This document shows positions 1 through 11,074 of a stretch of 64,000 bases of DNA, in pieces; the first letter of the stretch is position 1, and every line of letters begins with the position of its first letter. The stretch is from NCBI GenBank assembly GCA_025738555.1, contig JAOVFP010000005.1, forward strand, positions 2,790,001-2,854,000, written 5' to 3'. The DNA is from Cyathus striatus (Eukaryota > Basidiomycota > Agaricomycetes > Agaricales > Nidulariaceae). Position numbers and translations under genes: made by a program. Under the pieces are notes generated by a model that did not search any database, was not told the origin of the DNA, and saw only the letters and a list, made by a program, of their open reading frames with translations.

Positions 1-780
1 GAAAGGTGTGCCTGCCTCACCTTCCAGCTCCACTATGACCTTGAGTATTTGTAAGAGTGTACCACATCGAAAAGCATATAAGCAGGCAGGAATAGATGTA
101 CATTGAAAGGACTACCTCACCCGAGCCCCGACTTAAGAACCCTGCAAGTACTCTTCAATATGTTTATTCATCTTGATATCTCTACCAACGACACAGTAGC
201 TACTTATGTAAAGCATACAAGTAATTCCTCTGTCGTTACATCGCTTGTATATGTAGTACTTAAAATAAATAAAATCAGATTTAATGCTCAAACAAATAAG
301 TAATGTTGAGTTGGATATGCATTTGTTCCTGCTCACATAGTAGTAGTACAGTACAACCATATCTAATAAATATAGCTACTCATAACATATCATGATTGGT
401 ATATGTGAACACTCATAGTCACAAGTCCCATATAACTACATAATAAAGCATAATAATTTTATGCTATATGTTAGATAAAATTGTGACATATATGCAACCA
501 CAGGCTGGATTGTGATTCACCACCAGAATTATCGAGTTGAGGGCAGCTCAAATTTCATCAACAGCGGTTATGATGTGATCACGAGATTGTGGTGCATCGT
601 GTTAAATGTGGTGCATTGTGATGGATCGTAACCACTCACAAGGTTCTCCAGAATTTAGTGATGTAAGTACCAACCCCATAGTACCCTAGGACTCATTTAG
701 CTTAAAGTTTTGCACCGCCCTGGCTGCTTCAGTGATTATCTTGAAATACGATTTGTTGAGCCTAGTGGATTCAATCTGTG
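1..780. other. AT-rich flank of module A, no gene recognised
   Basis: I see no conserved coding frame here; the short ORFs are AT-rich and broken. The stretch at about 685-790 resembles the reverse complement of about 22660-22830 in the tail of module A, including the shared words 'CCCTAGG', 'GCACCGCCCTGG' (GCACTGCCCTGG in the tail) and 'TTGTTGAGCCTAGTGGATTC'. It therefore looks like an inverted remnant of tail sequence at the left edge of the array. Confidence 0.4.
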
Positions 781-1355
781 GAAGATGTCCAACATCCTCC
801 AATTATTTTGGTATTGATCATTGAACCAGTAACAGACAGGACTGAAGTAGTAAAGATCTGAAGTCACTTCGAGCCTTATTTCGTAAGGTCATTAACTGGG
901 TCGACTACAAACTTACCAAGGTCCTTGAATAGCTACGGTGCTTGCAAGTAGAATTTCTTTGAGTAATCATGATTTGGGGACTTAATCGAATATATGAAGT
1001 TCTCCAACGAGTATCGATGTACATTCTATACTGAAACACTTTAACTCCATAACCCCCAACATCTGTAGATGCGTCGTTATACCTTGAAGTACATCAATTG
1101 GGTATCTGATCATCAATAAAATGTAAACATACACATCTAATATACATAATCTGTATACACCCACACTTCTCCCGTGCAGCACGTTAACAACATACGACAT
1201 ATCAAAACTTTGAATTGTAGACTGATTATCATGAACTTGATGGTATCTCTTGGGCGAGTTAAAGAATGAACGCCAATGTTTCTCGGCACCAGATTCTATA
1301 TAAATGGCACTGCTGTGCACATATTTCAATAGCTTAACCTTCATTCATCCTCACT

Positions 1356-2928
1356 ATGACAGAGACACCGCTGCCCCTGGACCAGCTACACCAACAAGTT
1401 ATTGTCGCCTCAATGAAACACTTACAGATCGAAAATGTATAGCTAAATTTTATTCAAGTGTTTATTACAAGAATGTCTAACTTTTGATGAAGGAGATAAA
1501 TGGTAAGGAGCATGAAATATATATATTAAATCCAGAATTGAGTACTAGTGGTTCAGTTATGGCTTTCACCCTAATGGAAAGTATTCAATATAATCTTGAT
1601 ACAATCACCTTTTAGGCAGCAAGCTAATGGTTACATGTACATTAACAGGTATATGATTACTTGTTGACATTCGAGCACGAGGTCAATTTGGTCTGGAATG
1701 CACCCTGGGGCGTCATGAATTTAATGTATATTCTCGCTCGATATGTTCCATTTATTATGATCGCTATGATAGGTATATCCTCTCCTTTTCTCATTCTATT
1801 GAATGCTATTAATATAAGTCGTCGTTACCAGATCGAGTAGCCTCAGATGCGTCAGCAACAAGATGCAAATCTTTGTATCTACTTATAATATGTAGGTAAA
1901 GATTCTCTTAATACACTAAAAGTATATTTAAGTGAACCGTGATAAAAAGGGTCTCTCTTCATTGGTATGGGTGCAGCTGAGGGTAATATCACTAAAATCA
2001 ATCAATAAAAAGTCTCACCCCTCCTTCCTGAAGCTCTCTTAACTATACGAACCTGGGCAGTTTGTGGAAGACGAAGATGGTTTGGAATTGTGCTATTATT
2101 TTACTTTATAGGAATGTGGGTTGGGGTTGTCGTAGCGACCTCTCTATTCCTAGATTCCATGGAATGTACGTCTAAACATACCTCCAAATGCAAAACCTTG
2201 ACTTACGATGTTTAACATTCAGTTGTGCTACAAGGGCCCCTACGCCCCGTATTGCACGGCTGCTTAATCACAAGTGCGAAAAGCAATTTACTTATTATTG
2301 ACTGGGCTCTTCTTTTTGTCTTTGATGCTGGTATGCCAAATTTTGTGTGCATACAATAGGGCGAATGCTTATCCACATTACAGTCAATTTGGGACTGATG
2401 CTTGTGCCAGCTTATTATTCATGTAAGCAGATTTTTCTGTCTACCCCTCACTAACTGAAATTGTTACTAGTCAAAGAGGGGTCGTCGAATTTGGTCCGTG
2501 TGGTCTTACGTGACGGTAAGAGTTAAACAGCCCTAGGATTCCTACATACAATTAAGTTTGAGTAGGGATCTTCTACTATATTTATATTGTCGGTATGTTT
2601 ATTTCTCAAACGGAAGTGCCTGTAGTAACTTTATTTCCCTTGGAAGCTGTGGCTTCAGCAAACATAGTCGTTGCCTCGAGTGCGGAGGTAAGCGAACCAC
2701 CTCGGAGCATATATTGGTCACTGAATAACTTGAATTTAGACCGATTACTCTCCACTTCTTGTCGAGTACGTGCCTTGAAATATGAACCTAATATTTAGAA
2801 AGAGACCGAATCTCTCAATGTAATTTCACAGGCTTGGACGAGTTCTGCATTCGGTATTTGCATGCCGGGTGGTCCTTCATGCACGTGTAGAGGCTCGCAA
2901 AACGGAGATAGCCTCAACATTGCAATGA
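1356..2928 (+). pseudogene. DUF6533-type membrane protein, copy A (broken)
   Basis: The gene can be followed exon by exon against the intact copy D. The start reads MTETPLPLDQLHQ, the DUF6533 signature exon reads VYDYLLTFEHEVNLVW (about 1651-1770), then come LTIRTWAVCG, GCLITSAKSN-like, VLRDGIFYYIY and a last exon LGRVLHSVFACRVVLH ending at TGA 2926-2928. Introns are short with GT-AG ends. The donor after the second exon (about 1576) is GA instead of GT, a lesion shared with B and C. The first exon also meets an in-frame TAG near 1440, unless the intron starts at the preceding GT. A TATA-like TATATAAA lies about 55 bp upstream of the ATG. DUF6533 proteins are Agaricomycete multi-helix membrane proteins of unknown function. 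This copy is unlikely to give full-length protein. Confidence 0.75.
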
Positions 2929-3252
2929 TGCTGGATGTCAGAACGCGAGTTTAGTTGGTGTTTCAATTTGATTTCTCACTCTTACTATGTTAGCTTGTTT
3001 TGTTATATGGAACCTGTATAGATATAAGTGATTTCGTATCTTGAATTCGGAGACTAAATATATAAAAATATATAGTAGTATACTACTGTGATGATGACAC
3101 ACACCCGATGATAGAACGATGGTTCCGACTCCATCGAAGAGATATGTTAGGGAAACTTTGTCGTACACAGGAAAATAACAATTCAGCATAAAATGATATG
3201 GATATTTACGCAAGTGTTGCCTGTTGTAGAATCTACCATAGCCTAGGCTGCC

Positions 3253-3670
3253 TCAAGCAGTCTCATCTGGGTGCACAACATGTGTGATTCCCGATACTTA
3301 GTAACTCTCCAAAAGTTTCAGGCCTTCAAGTATCCCAGCGAGACCACCAGAAAGTACTTGAACTTTATTCGACTACATAGGATGAAATAGAGCTAAACAT
3401 TTGAAGAAATGTAGTCGAGTAGGAGATACTTATCATGATGGCTCCAGTTTCCAAGAAGAATGTAATAATACCGTATATTTCTTTGATATATTCCACGTTC
3501 TATGGAGCAGTAATAACAGCTGAGACGGCAATTATGCTTTTCCCAAAACCTTCAGCCACATTTATCTGCGAAGGACGAGTACGATCTTTCCGCCACACTC
3601 GAGAAGATCATAGCTAGCTTGCTGCGTCTCTTGAATAGACATAGCGTCATAAACAAGCTTTATCGGTTCA
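3253..3670 (-). pseudogene. Truncated zinc-type alcohol dehydrogenase (MDR), copy A
   Basis: The two 3' exons of the dehydrogenase in D are recognisable on the - strand: the last exon reads VQVLSGGLAGILEGLK and ends in HPDETA, and the exon before it contains LVYDAMSIQETQQASYDLL. Relative to D a 4 bp deletion shifts the frame after the LVL segment. The homology then stops within 'LVYDAM...EPIK' at about 3670 and jumps to sequence that in D lies near 43710. Both N-terminal catalytic-domain exons and the first part of the NAD(P)-binding fold are gone. The same junction is seen in copy C. Confidence 0.8.
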
Positions 3671-3679
3671 GTATTGTGA

Positions 3680-4350
3680 ACTATCGTCTTAAATATGGGG
3701 AGGAAGACTCGTAGAGGGCGCGTATTCAGATGCTTGCTATTCTGCACGTAGTAGAGATGCATGTGATCAAGTACGAGAAGCAGTGTGGTAGCAGGAAGTC
3801 ATTTAAGTCACTTCTACTAGTACCGAATGAACAGCTGATGAACTTGAGGAAGCTCGGAGGATAAGTCTTGCACATCGAGCTGCCATCCGAATGCACCAGG
3901 AGCAACAGGCTTGCCTCACGAACGAGTTGGACGAGGAGTAAAGTTAGAACATTCAAACATCTTCATTTGCATAATCACCAGAAAAATCTGTAGAAGCGCA
4001 AAACGAGCATGCTGGTTTGGCTGTGGTTAGTAACACAGCCTCTTTACGAAGAACAGGATAGCACGTACCTGAAATATACCGGCCCTATCGTTCCGGCTAC
4101 CGTCGAAATGAGCAAGACTTGGGGGATTTCTATGGCACTGGCAACCTGCCTCTTCAGATGTCGGAGCTGCCTGCTGCTGGTCCATCGACCGAGCAAAAAG
4201 CAAGCGAGGGAGCCGGAAGACGAGGCTTGACACCTGCTTCGATTGCAGTTCAATGAGTCCTGACAACCAAAATGTCCATGGTTATGCTCAACTGGAGTTT
4301 GAACCCGCTTGATTGCAAACGTGAAATTCCCGGTGCTTGTACTGCTACAT
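3680..4350 (+). pseudogene. Decayed remnant of an unrecognised charged gene, copy A
   Basis: Pieces of a helical, Glu/Arg-rich protein can be followed in copies A, C and D on the + strand. In A it reads about as ELEEARRISLAHRAAIRMHQ near 3840-3900, then a frame ending in QLEFEPA* near 4315. Frames change between pieces and the copies carry different indels, so no copy in the window is a clear gene. I do not recognise the family. Confidence 0.35.
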
Positions 4351-4683
4351 TGTTCGCTGAAAACTGAGCAATCGAATGGCAAGAAAAATAAGAAGTCGAT
4401 TTGAATGGTACAGGGTGAGACAAGGGTGATATTGGTGGTGGCGGGGGAAAGGAAAAGAGTTGAAAAAAGAAGTTCATTTGATGGCGAGCAAACTCGCGCG
4501 CTTCGACTCCACGCATTTTCCCTGTGACTATCACCTACCCACCATCCACCACCCACCGCCCACCTCTCCAGTGCCCATCCTCAGTTGCTCACTGCAACGT
4601 TAAGCTGCATATCATGTTCTTACCATTACGAAGTACAGTACACCATAACAGGGGGCTGAAACTCCAACGATTCGGGGGAAAAA

Positions 4684-4981
4684 ATGCCACCGGCCCCTGA
4701 TGTCGCGGTGCACCCATTCAGTAGCAATGAGTTCCTCAAAATCAAGAAGTAGCCATAGCTCGAGAAAATCAGGGGAAGAGATTAAGATTTCCGTTACAGA
4801 AGCATATATGCTACCGACGACGGTACCAAGTCTCAGCTCTAGAAATTCGATAGCTCAAGAGTATGGTCGAACTGGGAGGACGAAAGCAGGAGCGGGTATG
4901 TTGGCGTCTGCAGTGCCACCGCTGCGGGGCTGTGTCGGGTTGAGGGGATTCGGACTCGAGGGAGGTGGATACTATGGTTGA
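4684..4981 (+). pseudogene. Copy A of the MPPAPD hypothetical gene, first exon (broken)
   Basis: The start MPPAPD and the segment EEIKISVTEAYML match the open exon at 44784 in module D. Here an in-frame stop follows FLKIKK, and the frame shifts again before 'VWSNWED'. After about 4900 the sequence leaves the D version and enters region X. It is a remnant of a gene I cannot name. Confidence 0.45.
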
Positions 4982-4999
4982 TGATTCGGAAGAGTTAGA

Positions 5000-7110
5000 G
5001 TCTGGGTAGGTGTTGATTTAGGAGCATAGGAACGGGGTATGGATATTAGTTTTGATAATGAAAGTCGATTCAAGTCGATTTGGTGGGTTAGGATGAGCGC
5101 TTGGAGGTGGTCCGTGGGGGCTTTTGGGAAATAGGCATCAACAAAACTATTTTCTTCGTCTTGTGTCGAGACGCAGCACACTCAACAACCAATGTTCACA
5201 AATAAAAGCGGACCTTTTTCTAATCAAAGTATACAGCAACAGTCGTAATATACGGGCGCATATCGAGCGCGTAATTGAGGGCGCGTAAGGCACATAACTA
5301 TGAAGTGAACAAAATGAGAGCCCGAAACCATACAACCCCAAGCAAATAGTCTGTATGAGAAAGAAAAGAAACAAATCTACAGCTGCGATATGATCCGAAT
5401 TCCAATAATAGCAGGAGTGGTGGCACAAGGAGATAGAATACAATATAATAGGCTGTGCAGATAGGATGTGGAGTAAGCTGTGGGGATAGGCTGTAATAAA
5501 AATATGCAGAAGATAGCGAAGCAATGGTTTGTCGTCGGAATAAAAAGTAATTTCTTCACTTGAAATAATGCAAAAGAGCAGGAAGTGCGTGGTGGGAAAG
5601 GACATCCACGGTTCAAATAGCGAGACAGTAGCAAGCGTTTCATAGAGCGGATGTTTTGAAAGCAACAAAGAAAGTGAGAAATATGGGGGAGGGGAGGTTG
5701 AAGAGCAGAAACGGCGACACAGCCGAAACGAGAGTTTGGCGGATAGGGATGCGGGCGCGAAGGGTATGAGGGTTGGCCTGACCAGTAGGAACGCGAGAAT
5801 TGGGAGTTCGAGTAGTGGTAGCAGGTGACCAACAGGTTGAAGAGCAGGGATGAGGTGTTGAGAAATATGGCCATCCAAATGGCAAAAGCACTACGCCTCC
5901 GATGGAAACGTGCAGAGGATAATTCAAAGAGTAAAATGGTCAACCAGAGTCAGCGGCCTGTAGACCACGCGAAGAGCCTCCGGCCCAAGCCGACAAAACA
6001 ATGGATCCCGTGCGAAGGGCAACGCGAATAGCTAAAGCTGCTGGTATCATTCGATAGCCCAAAGGTTACACGAAAAACACTAACCCACTGCACAGCGCAA
6101 ACTAGGCCAAATCGGCAGTCCATAAACCACACGAAATAGCCCAGCAGGTTTACTCAATGAACTGTTCGAAAGGAGACCCAGAGAACCAGACCTAAATCAG
6201 TAGCCTGCAGACTGCACGAAATAACCCAACAGGATTACCCACCATGTAACGGAGACGCTGTCGAAAACAAGTGCCTAGCCAAAGAAATTGATCCATATTC
6301 ATTCCAGGCAGCGGAAGCCTGATCTTACTCAGAGCCCTAATCCAATTCTTCTATAGTTCCAAGATGGGATTCGTCTTCGCTCAAAACTTTATTGAGGTGA
6401 GGAGAAGCAATGCTTTGAGATGCGACGGCATCCCAGTCACTATAAACGAGAGTGAATATAAATCAATAAAGTAATCACGCAATAGAGAAAAGAAAGAGAA
6501 CATATGGTTCGGTCAACACCCACTAAGACATGTATCATCTGCGCAAGATCGTTATGTAACTTCTAAAGCCACACCACCATAAGTTTCTATTCACATCATC
6601 ACGTCATAGAGAAAAAACCTACCGCCTCGAACCAGGCCCTCTCAGCCTCATTCAACCCTATGCACAGCACCAACGTCCCAAACTCCACCTTACAGGATTC
6701 ATTGCCTGTACAGGACCTGACGAGGCACTTGTAACTGATGTTCCAGGGAATCTTCAGTGGGGGGAGAAGCCAGCTTGAGGTTCGAGGGAAGGGAATCTGA
6801 AAAGGAGGCATTGGGGCCGACCGTCAGGGAACATGGGACAAGATGGGGAAGGAAGTATACGGCGTCGGAGTTCTGCCTGGGGTTTGGAGGAGGGAGACGG
6901 GAGTGTTGGGGCCTGAGCAAGTTAGAGTCAGACTCCGTATCATTATGGACGGTGCGCGACGATGGTTCGTGAAGAGAGAGGGTGGTAGAGGGGATAATAA
7001 GAGGGATAAGGGAGAACTGGAGGACGACGAACAAAAGGAACTGCCCTCCAGTTCTGAGCAGTATATACGAGATAAGATGTGGAAGACTGTTCCTAAAACT
7101 CAGGGTTGTC
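5000..7110 (-). pseudogene. Region X, copy A: decayed - strand gene, possibly a membrane protein
   Basis: The same 2 kb block occurs in B (27050-28960) and C (35650-37650). On the - strand there are conserved, intron-separated coding-like pieces: a proline/serine-rich N-terminal part (ESDSNLLRPQHSRLPPP), a piece KVEFGTLVLCIGLNE at about 6650-6700, and a hydrophobic stretch with AFAIWMAIFLNTSSLLFNLL around 5830-5890. Frames are interrupted in every copy, and the lesions differ between copies. An internal imperfect repeat of about 100 bp containing 'AAATCGGCAG...CACACGAAATAGCCCA' occurs two to three times around 5960-6240. I do not recognise the family; the hydrophobic stretches suggest a membrane protein. 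Confidence 0.4.
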
Positions 7111-7718
7111 GTGGTAACTGAGAAAGGAGGAGAACCTGTAGGGCCTAAGGCCCAGTCAAAAGTCGCGCAGGCCTGGTCCGGCAACATCCGGAAATTACAG
7201 ACGCATCTGACATTCTGCAATTTTCGGATTTTTTCCTGATTTTGACCTCTTTTCCGGATCGAAAACAGTTCTCAACAGTTCTTATCCGACATGATACATA
7301 TATTCACGTTACAGCAATTTCAGTTTATTACAGTAGTGTACAGGGAGTAACAGAATCATCTGTACACTACAGATACTCGATACCACTTAGAAAAAATACA
7401 TAATATCCCACCTGATAGCCATGATAGGCCCGAGAAAATGCAACAGCAACATACCAAGAAGTGAGAAACCGCTGAAAATGGTCAAAAAGCATTCCTGAAT
7501 AAATAACTGTGAGTATATCGGATAAGCGACTGACAATATCTCACCAGAAGGGTCCTAGAAGAGCGATATTGTCATGGGTTCCTGAAAAAACATGTAAGTA
7601 TGATGCCGTATCAGCAGAGAGCGACTCACATTGACCGTTTCTTCTTCACACGCGCATCATATTCCTATAATAAATCGAGTAAGAAAATATAATAGGAGGA
7701 GATGAAAAGAACTTACAG

Positions 7719-8448
7719 TAGGCTGGGCTGGGCAGTTAGCTGGGGCAGCGAAGTGGGGGCTGGAACGGCAATGGACTTTGGGACAACTCGAGGGCAGTAG
7801 GCTTATCGTCTAGCTCATGCTGCAGTAGCCAGCTAATAACGACAGCACGATAAGCTTCCATACAATACACAGAAACGCACACTTACAATCTTTCTGCCGG
7901 GATCGATGATGCTGCGAGCCAGGCGGGAACAGGATACCTGGCTTGCGCAAATCCTCTAGGACAGCGATATGCTCAGAGCCAGCAGAGAACTGGTAGTTCA
8001 TCTCGAAGAACATAATCTACCACATAGTCAGCCACGATGATTAAGACCAGATAAAAGAAACGCACTCCGAAACTGTACATGTCCGCCTTTGTATGATTCC
8101 TTGGTCCTCGTTTCCTGGACAGCACTTCTGGCGTAATGTACAAGCGCGTTCCGACCTCTGTTTTGCGTCAGACAATGTACATCAGGCAACGAAGAATACT
8201 CACCGAGAGCCATCTCCGCATCTGGAATCGCAACGTGAGGGGATACATCGGAAGGATCAACAGCGGCCAGACTGGAAGTAGCCAAACCAAAGTCTCCAAC
8301 TTTACAATCGCCCTTCCCATCTACAACCACATCAGCAAGAGGCATCATCGGTAAAGCATAACAACATACCAATAAAGATATTCATGAACTTAATATCCCT
8401 ATGCAAAAGACATGTTCCGGGAACATAAGATGCGGATATGCCCCTGCC
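7719..8448 (-). pseudogene. Fragment of an eIF2-alpha kinase (GCN2-like), C-lobe
   Basis: On the - strand, exons can be joined with normal short introns: LLHRDIKFMNIFI (catalytic HRD loop, about 8371-8448), then DGKGDCKVGDFGLATSS (DFG motif, about 8220-8330), TRLYITPEVLSRKRGPRNHT and KADMYSFG (activation end and APE-like motif, about 8060-8160), and FFEMNYQF..VLEDLRKPGILFPPGS (about 7890-8020). A final piece LLQHELDDKPTALELSQSPL lies near 7720-7830. The order and the MYSFG-FFEMNY-LEDLRKP signature are those of the GCN2 family of eIF2-alpha kinases. The N-lobe is missing on the left side because the inner element begins at 8449. It is either captured by the outer element or a host gene piece. 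Confidence 0.8.
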
Positions 8449-8895
8449 TATGGCGTTCAAACTGCACATTTATTCGGGTGCCGCGCTACTTCTTGATGCC
8501 CGCGCCACTTCTGGGTGACCAACTTAGCGCGCTACTTTTCGTTGGTACCGCGCCATTTTCTCTTGACTGTCAGCGCGCGACTTTTCGTTGGTACCGCGCC
8601 ACTTTCTCTTGAATTTGTCTCGACTTGCCGCCCTTTTGCAGTTCATCCAAGCGCTACTTCGTTTTTTTTTATCCCGCGCCACTTTCTGAATTCCTCGACG
8701 CCACTTTTTGCAGCCAGATAACTCAAGTTCTCCAAAATATCAAAAATTACTAAGTTAAATGAAATATATTATATACTACTAGAAATAATACTAGTATACA
8801 GTGTCTTTTACTTGTATAAAATACTTATTTTCGACTAAGGTGGTGTGAACGAGGGTATATGTATAAGTAGATCGCATTACGTAAAATATGGGAAG
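8449..8895 (+). repeat. Left terminal inverted repeat with GCGC-ACTT motif array
   Basis: Within this repeat the motif GCGC(C/T/G)ACTTT and close variants recur about ten times between 8490 and 8710, often followed by TCGTTGG or TCTTGA. Such subterminal arrays are typical transposase-binding regions. The matching right copy is 20690-21121. Confidence 0.7.
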
Positions 8896-9890
8896 CAAAA
8901 AATGCGCTGGCAAACTCGAACACCACAGGATACGTCAAGCCCCAATAAAGACAAGACCCTCACAATTTACGAATCCCGGCAACAACAGAGACACCCATCC
9001 GAAAAATGCTCCGCAGTCAGCCATGTAGCTCCCTTCTAAGAGCGGATGGTTCAGTAATGGCGACCAAAGGCACGGAAAGACGGAGGGCGGGGTTGAATAT
9101 GGGAACACGGAGCGCTAAATTCAACATAGCCCGGAAATAATGGTAAAGGTTGAACCACTGGCATCATGTCCCATGAATAAACTAAAAATAAACAATAGGT
9201 CAGTACTTGGCTGGAGAAGTTGTAACTGAGCACGAACTTATGAGGACAGAGGACCTTAAACCAACTAGAGCAATTCACATTTGCTCGTTTCCAACAACCC
9301 CACGACCTGAGCTGGAAATGGAGCAACTAGAAGACAGAACGAGTATAGAGGCCAATATGATCGAGCGTAGAGAAAGCATAACACAGAGCGACTTTGAGGC
9401 CTGACTGGGACTGCTGGCAATGGAGGCCGCTGGCAAACAATGCAAACTAACATGTACATAAGAGTACATATTTGTGTCTATTCGGGGCCACGTGCGTAAT
9501 GTTGTTTATCTCCCACGGTACACTGCCAATTCTGAGTTCCGATTCTACTCTATTGCTTACCACTTGACACACAGCGCCGAACATCTACACTCGTCTTACA
9601 CTCTTTTCCATTGCCCTACATTGTCTTTCCCTATTTTCTATGTGCTCTCTACACACCAACTCCTCGAAGCCTTAACCATAATGTCCTATTCCTTCCCCAA
9701 ATGCCACCATCAAATAGGGAGACTCTCAACTCTTTATTTTAGATTACTTCGACGTAATGTGTGGCCAGTGGCCTCTGGTTCATGGTTAGTAGGATTTTGG
9801 GGGTGCTGATTATAACGTGCGTATATATGTGAAGGTTTTTGTTTCTTCTACACCACACCAGGTCCAGACGCCCATAGCTTGTCGGTTCCG
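8896..9890. other. Left interior of inner element, no gene recognised
   Basis: Short ORFs on both strands show no domain, and none has matching exons on either side. This interior continues after the retrotransposon at 19445. Confidence 0.5.
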
Positions 9891-9895
9891 TCTAT

Positions 9896-10268
9896 TGTTA
9901 GGATTTCGTCACTTATCTAATCTGTTATCTAATCATATCTTATCTATGTCATGTGATAGTCACATGACCTACAATGCGAATACCATGCGTATCAACATAC
10001 GTTACTCATCATAACTGTGGGCACAGTTGCACAGTTCGGCCATACGTATTACATGAGTTCTTAATGTAGAAGCACAGTAACATGCGTTGTAGTGTAGGCT
10101 AATATACATGCGATTACTTCATGGTTCTTTTCTATAAATACAGTCTTTCTAGTTAGTAGTTCGTTATTCTTGTGCTAGTTTATTCCAGATTAGCAATAAG
10201 ACTCATTTCTCTTCCACGTTCAAGTGTTTAAGTTCGGCTTCGAGTATTTTGCTCGTCTGTCGCTAACA
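9896..10268 (+). repeat. 5' LTR of the chromovirus
   Basis: It starts TGTTAGGATTTCG and ends GTCGCTAACA, with a TATA box (TATAAATA, 10133-10140). Compared with the 3' LTR it shows four single-base differences; three of them are C/T or G/A changes at CpG sites. Confidence 0.95.
10133..10140 (+). promoter_or_regulatory. TATA box of the 5' LTR
   Basis: TATAAATA lies 33 bp upstream of 10166, the start of the 11 nt segment complementary to the primer site. This spacing fits transcription starting at or just before 10166, as expected if the mRNA 5' end is the primer. Confidence 0.65.
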
Positions 10269-10270
10269 AA

Positions 10271-10281
10271 AGCACAAGAAT
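10271..10281 (+). other. Primer-binding site, Tf1-like self-primer
   Basis: AGCACAAGAAT begins 2 nt after the 5' LTR. It is the exact reverse complement of ATTCTTGTGCT at 10166-10176 inside the LTR. In the Tf1/sushi lineage the first 11 nt of the transcript fold back onto such a site to prime reverse transcription instead of a tRNA. I do not see a TGG start as used with many tRNA primers. Confidence 0.75.
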
Positions 10282-10633
10282 CTACCACATTCCTCGACCC
10301 CGAACTTCTCTTCTCTCGCCGAACCCCGGCAAAACTTCTCTCTATACCTCGTTCCCCGTCTTGGACCTCTTGGACCAGACGTACACTCCGTTCGATAGAC
10401 TTGATCGTTGTACTTGGAAGTACGAGAGGACTGGTGTAACGTTGAGCCCGGCACTGTCCGAATTACCGATCATCTTAGGCCCTCTGCCTTGAGTTTGGCA
10501 CGGCGCCAGTGACTGGGGAGGCTACCACGTGTTGCCCCAGCTGGTTCTATCTGCAAGAAAGTGTGCGTGAAACTTAGGACGTCTCGCTAGTTTCCGAGCA
10601 TCCTCAAGAGCTTCTGTTACTTGATCTATCACG

Positions 10634-11074
10634 GTGGCACCCATTACTCGTTCCCAAACCCTTCGAACTCTCCGATCCCGTTCTTATCACATTCCATCTT
10701 CATCCGTTCCCCTTTACACTCCTCGACTTCGCCCTACACCCTATTCCCGTTCTCAAACTCTGAGAGCCGTGTCGGTGGACTCCGACGACTCGGACTTTGA
10801 TCCCAACACCTACCTTTCCCTTCACCAAATCCCAAATTACATCGCACCACCCCATCTTCCTACTCCGCCCGAACATCCTATTCTCCGAACTCTTACCATT
10901 ATCACCGAACCCGGACACGATGACATACTTAGATTTAGTACTCCTACCCGATATATTTCCCCATTCGAAAGAGATTTCTATTCTCCTTTAGGATACGAAA
11001 CCCTTCTTAACACCGTTGATAACGACGGTAGAGAACTTCTTACACCGACATACCCCGACAATCCAAATCTATAA
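10634..11074 (+). CDS. ORF0 of the chromovirus, unknown product
   Basis: This 146-codon frame opens just after a stop at 10622 and starts with GTG where an ATG would be expected (reading VAPITRSQTLRTL). The product is rich in Ser, Thr, Pro and Arg in its first 50 residues (two SRSQTLR-like repeats), then acidic and proline-rich; no known domain is visible. Its TAA (11072-11074) overlaps the ATG of gag (TAATG). It may be a separate gag-like or matrix-like leader product. The coding frame is clean, but the missing ATG means this copy may be impaired or initiate at a non-AUG codon. Confidence 0.6.
   Translation: MAPITRSQTLRTLRSRSYHIPSSSVPLYTPRLRPTPYSRSQTLRAVSVDSDDSDFDPNTYLSLHQIPNYIAPPHLPTPPEHPILRTLTIITEPGHDDILRFSTPTRYISPFERDFYSPLGYETLLNTVDNDGRELLTPTYPDNPNL

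Larger units (their letters stand above)
780..7138 (+). repeat. Module A, left part, of the DUF6533-dehydrogenase segmental duplication
   Basis: This stretch is colinear with B (24480-28960), C (31790-37650) and D (39260-45000). The order is: common 5' flank, DUF6533 gene, truncated - strand dehydrogenase, a decayed charged + strand gene, the MPPAPD exon, then region X. It continues after the nested insertion at 21909. The copies differ by many substitutions and small indels, so the duplications are not very recent. Confidence 0.85.

Noticed and set aside
5147..5943. Long - strand ORFs of 188-243 codons in region X
   Set aside because: They overlap in different frames and are not kept across copies as single frames. 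Only parts may be exons of a decayed gene, so I did not call them intact genes.
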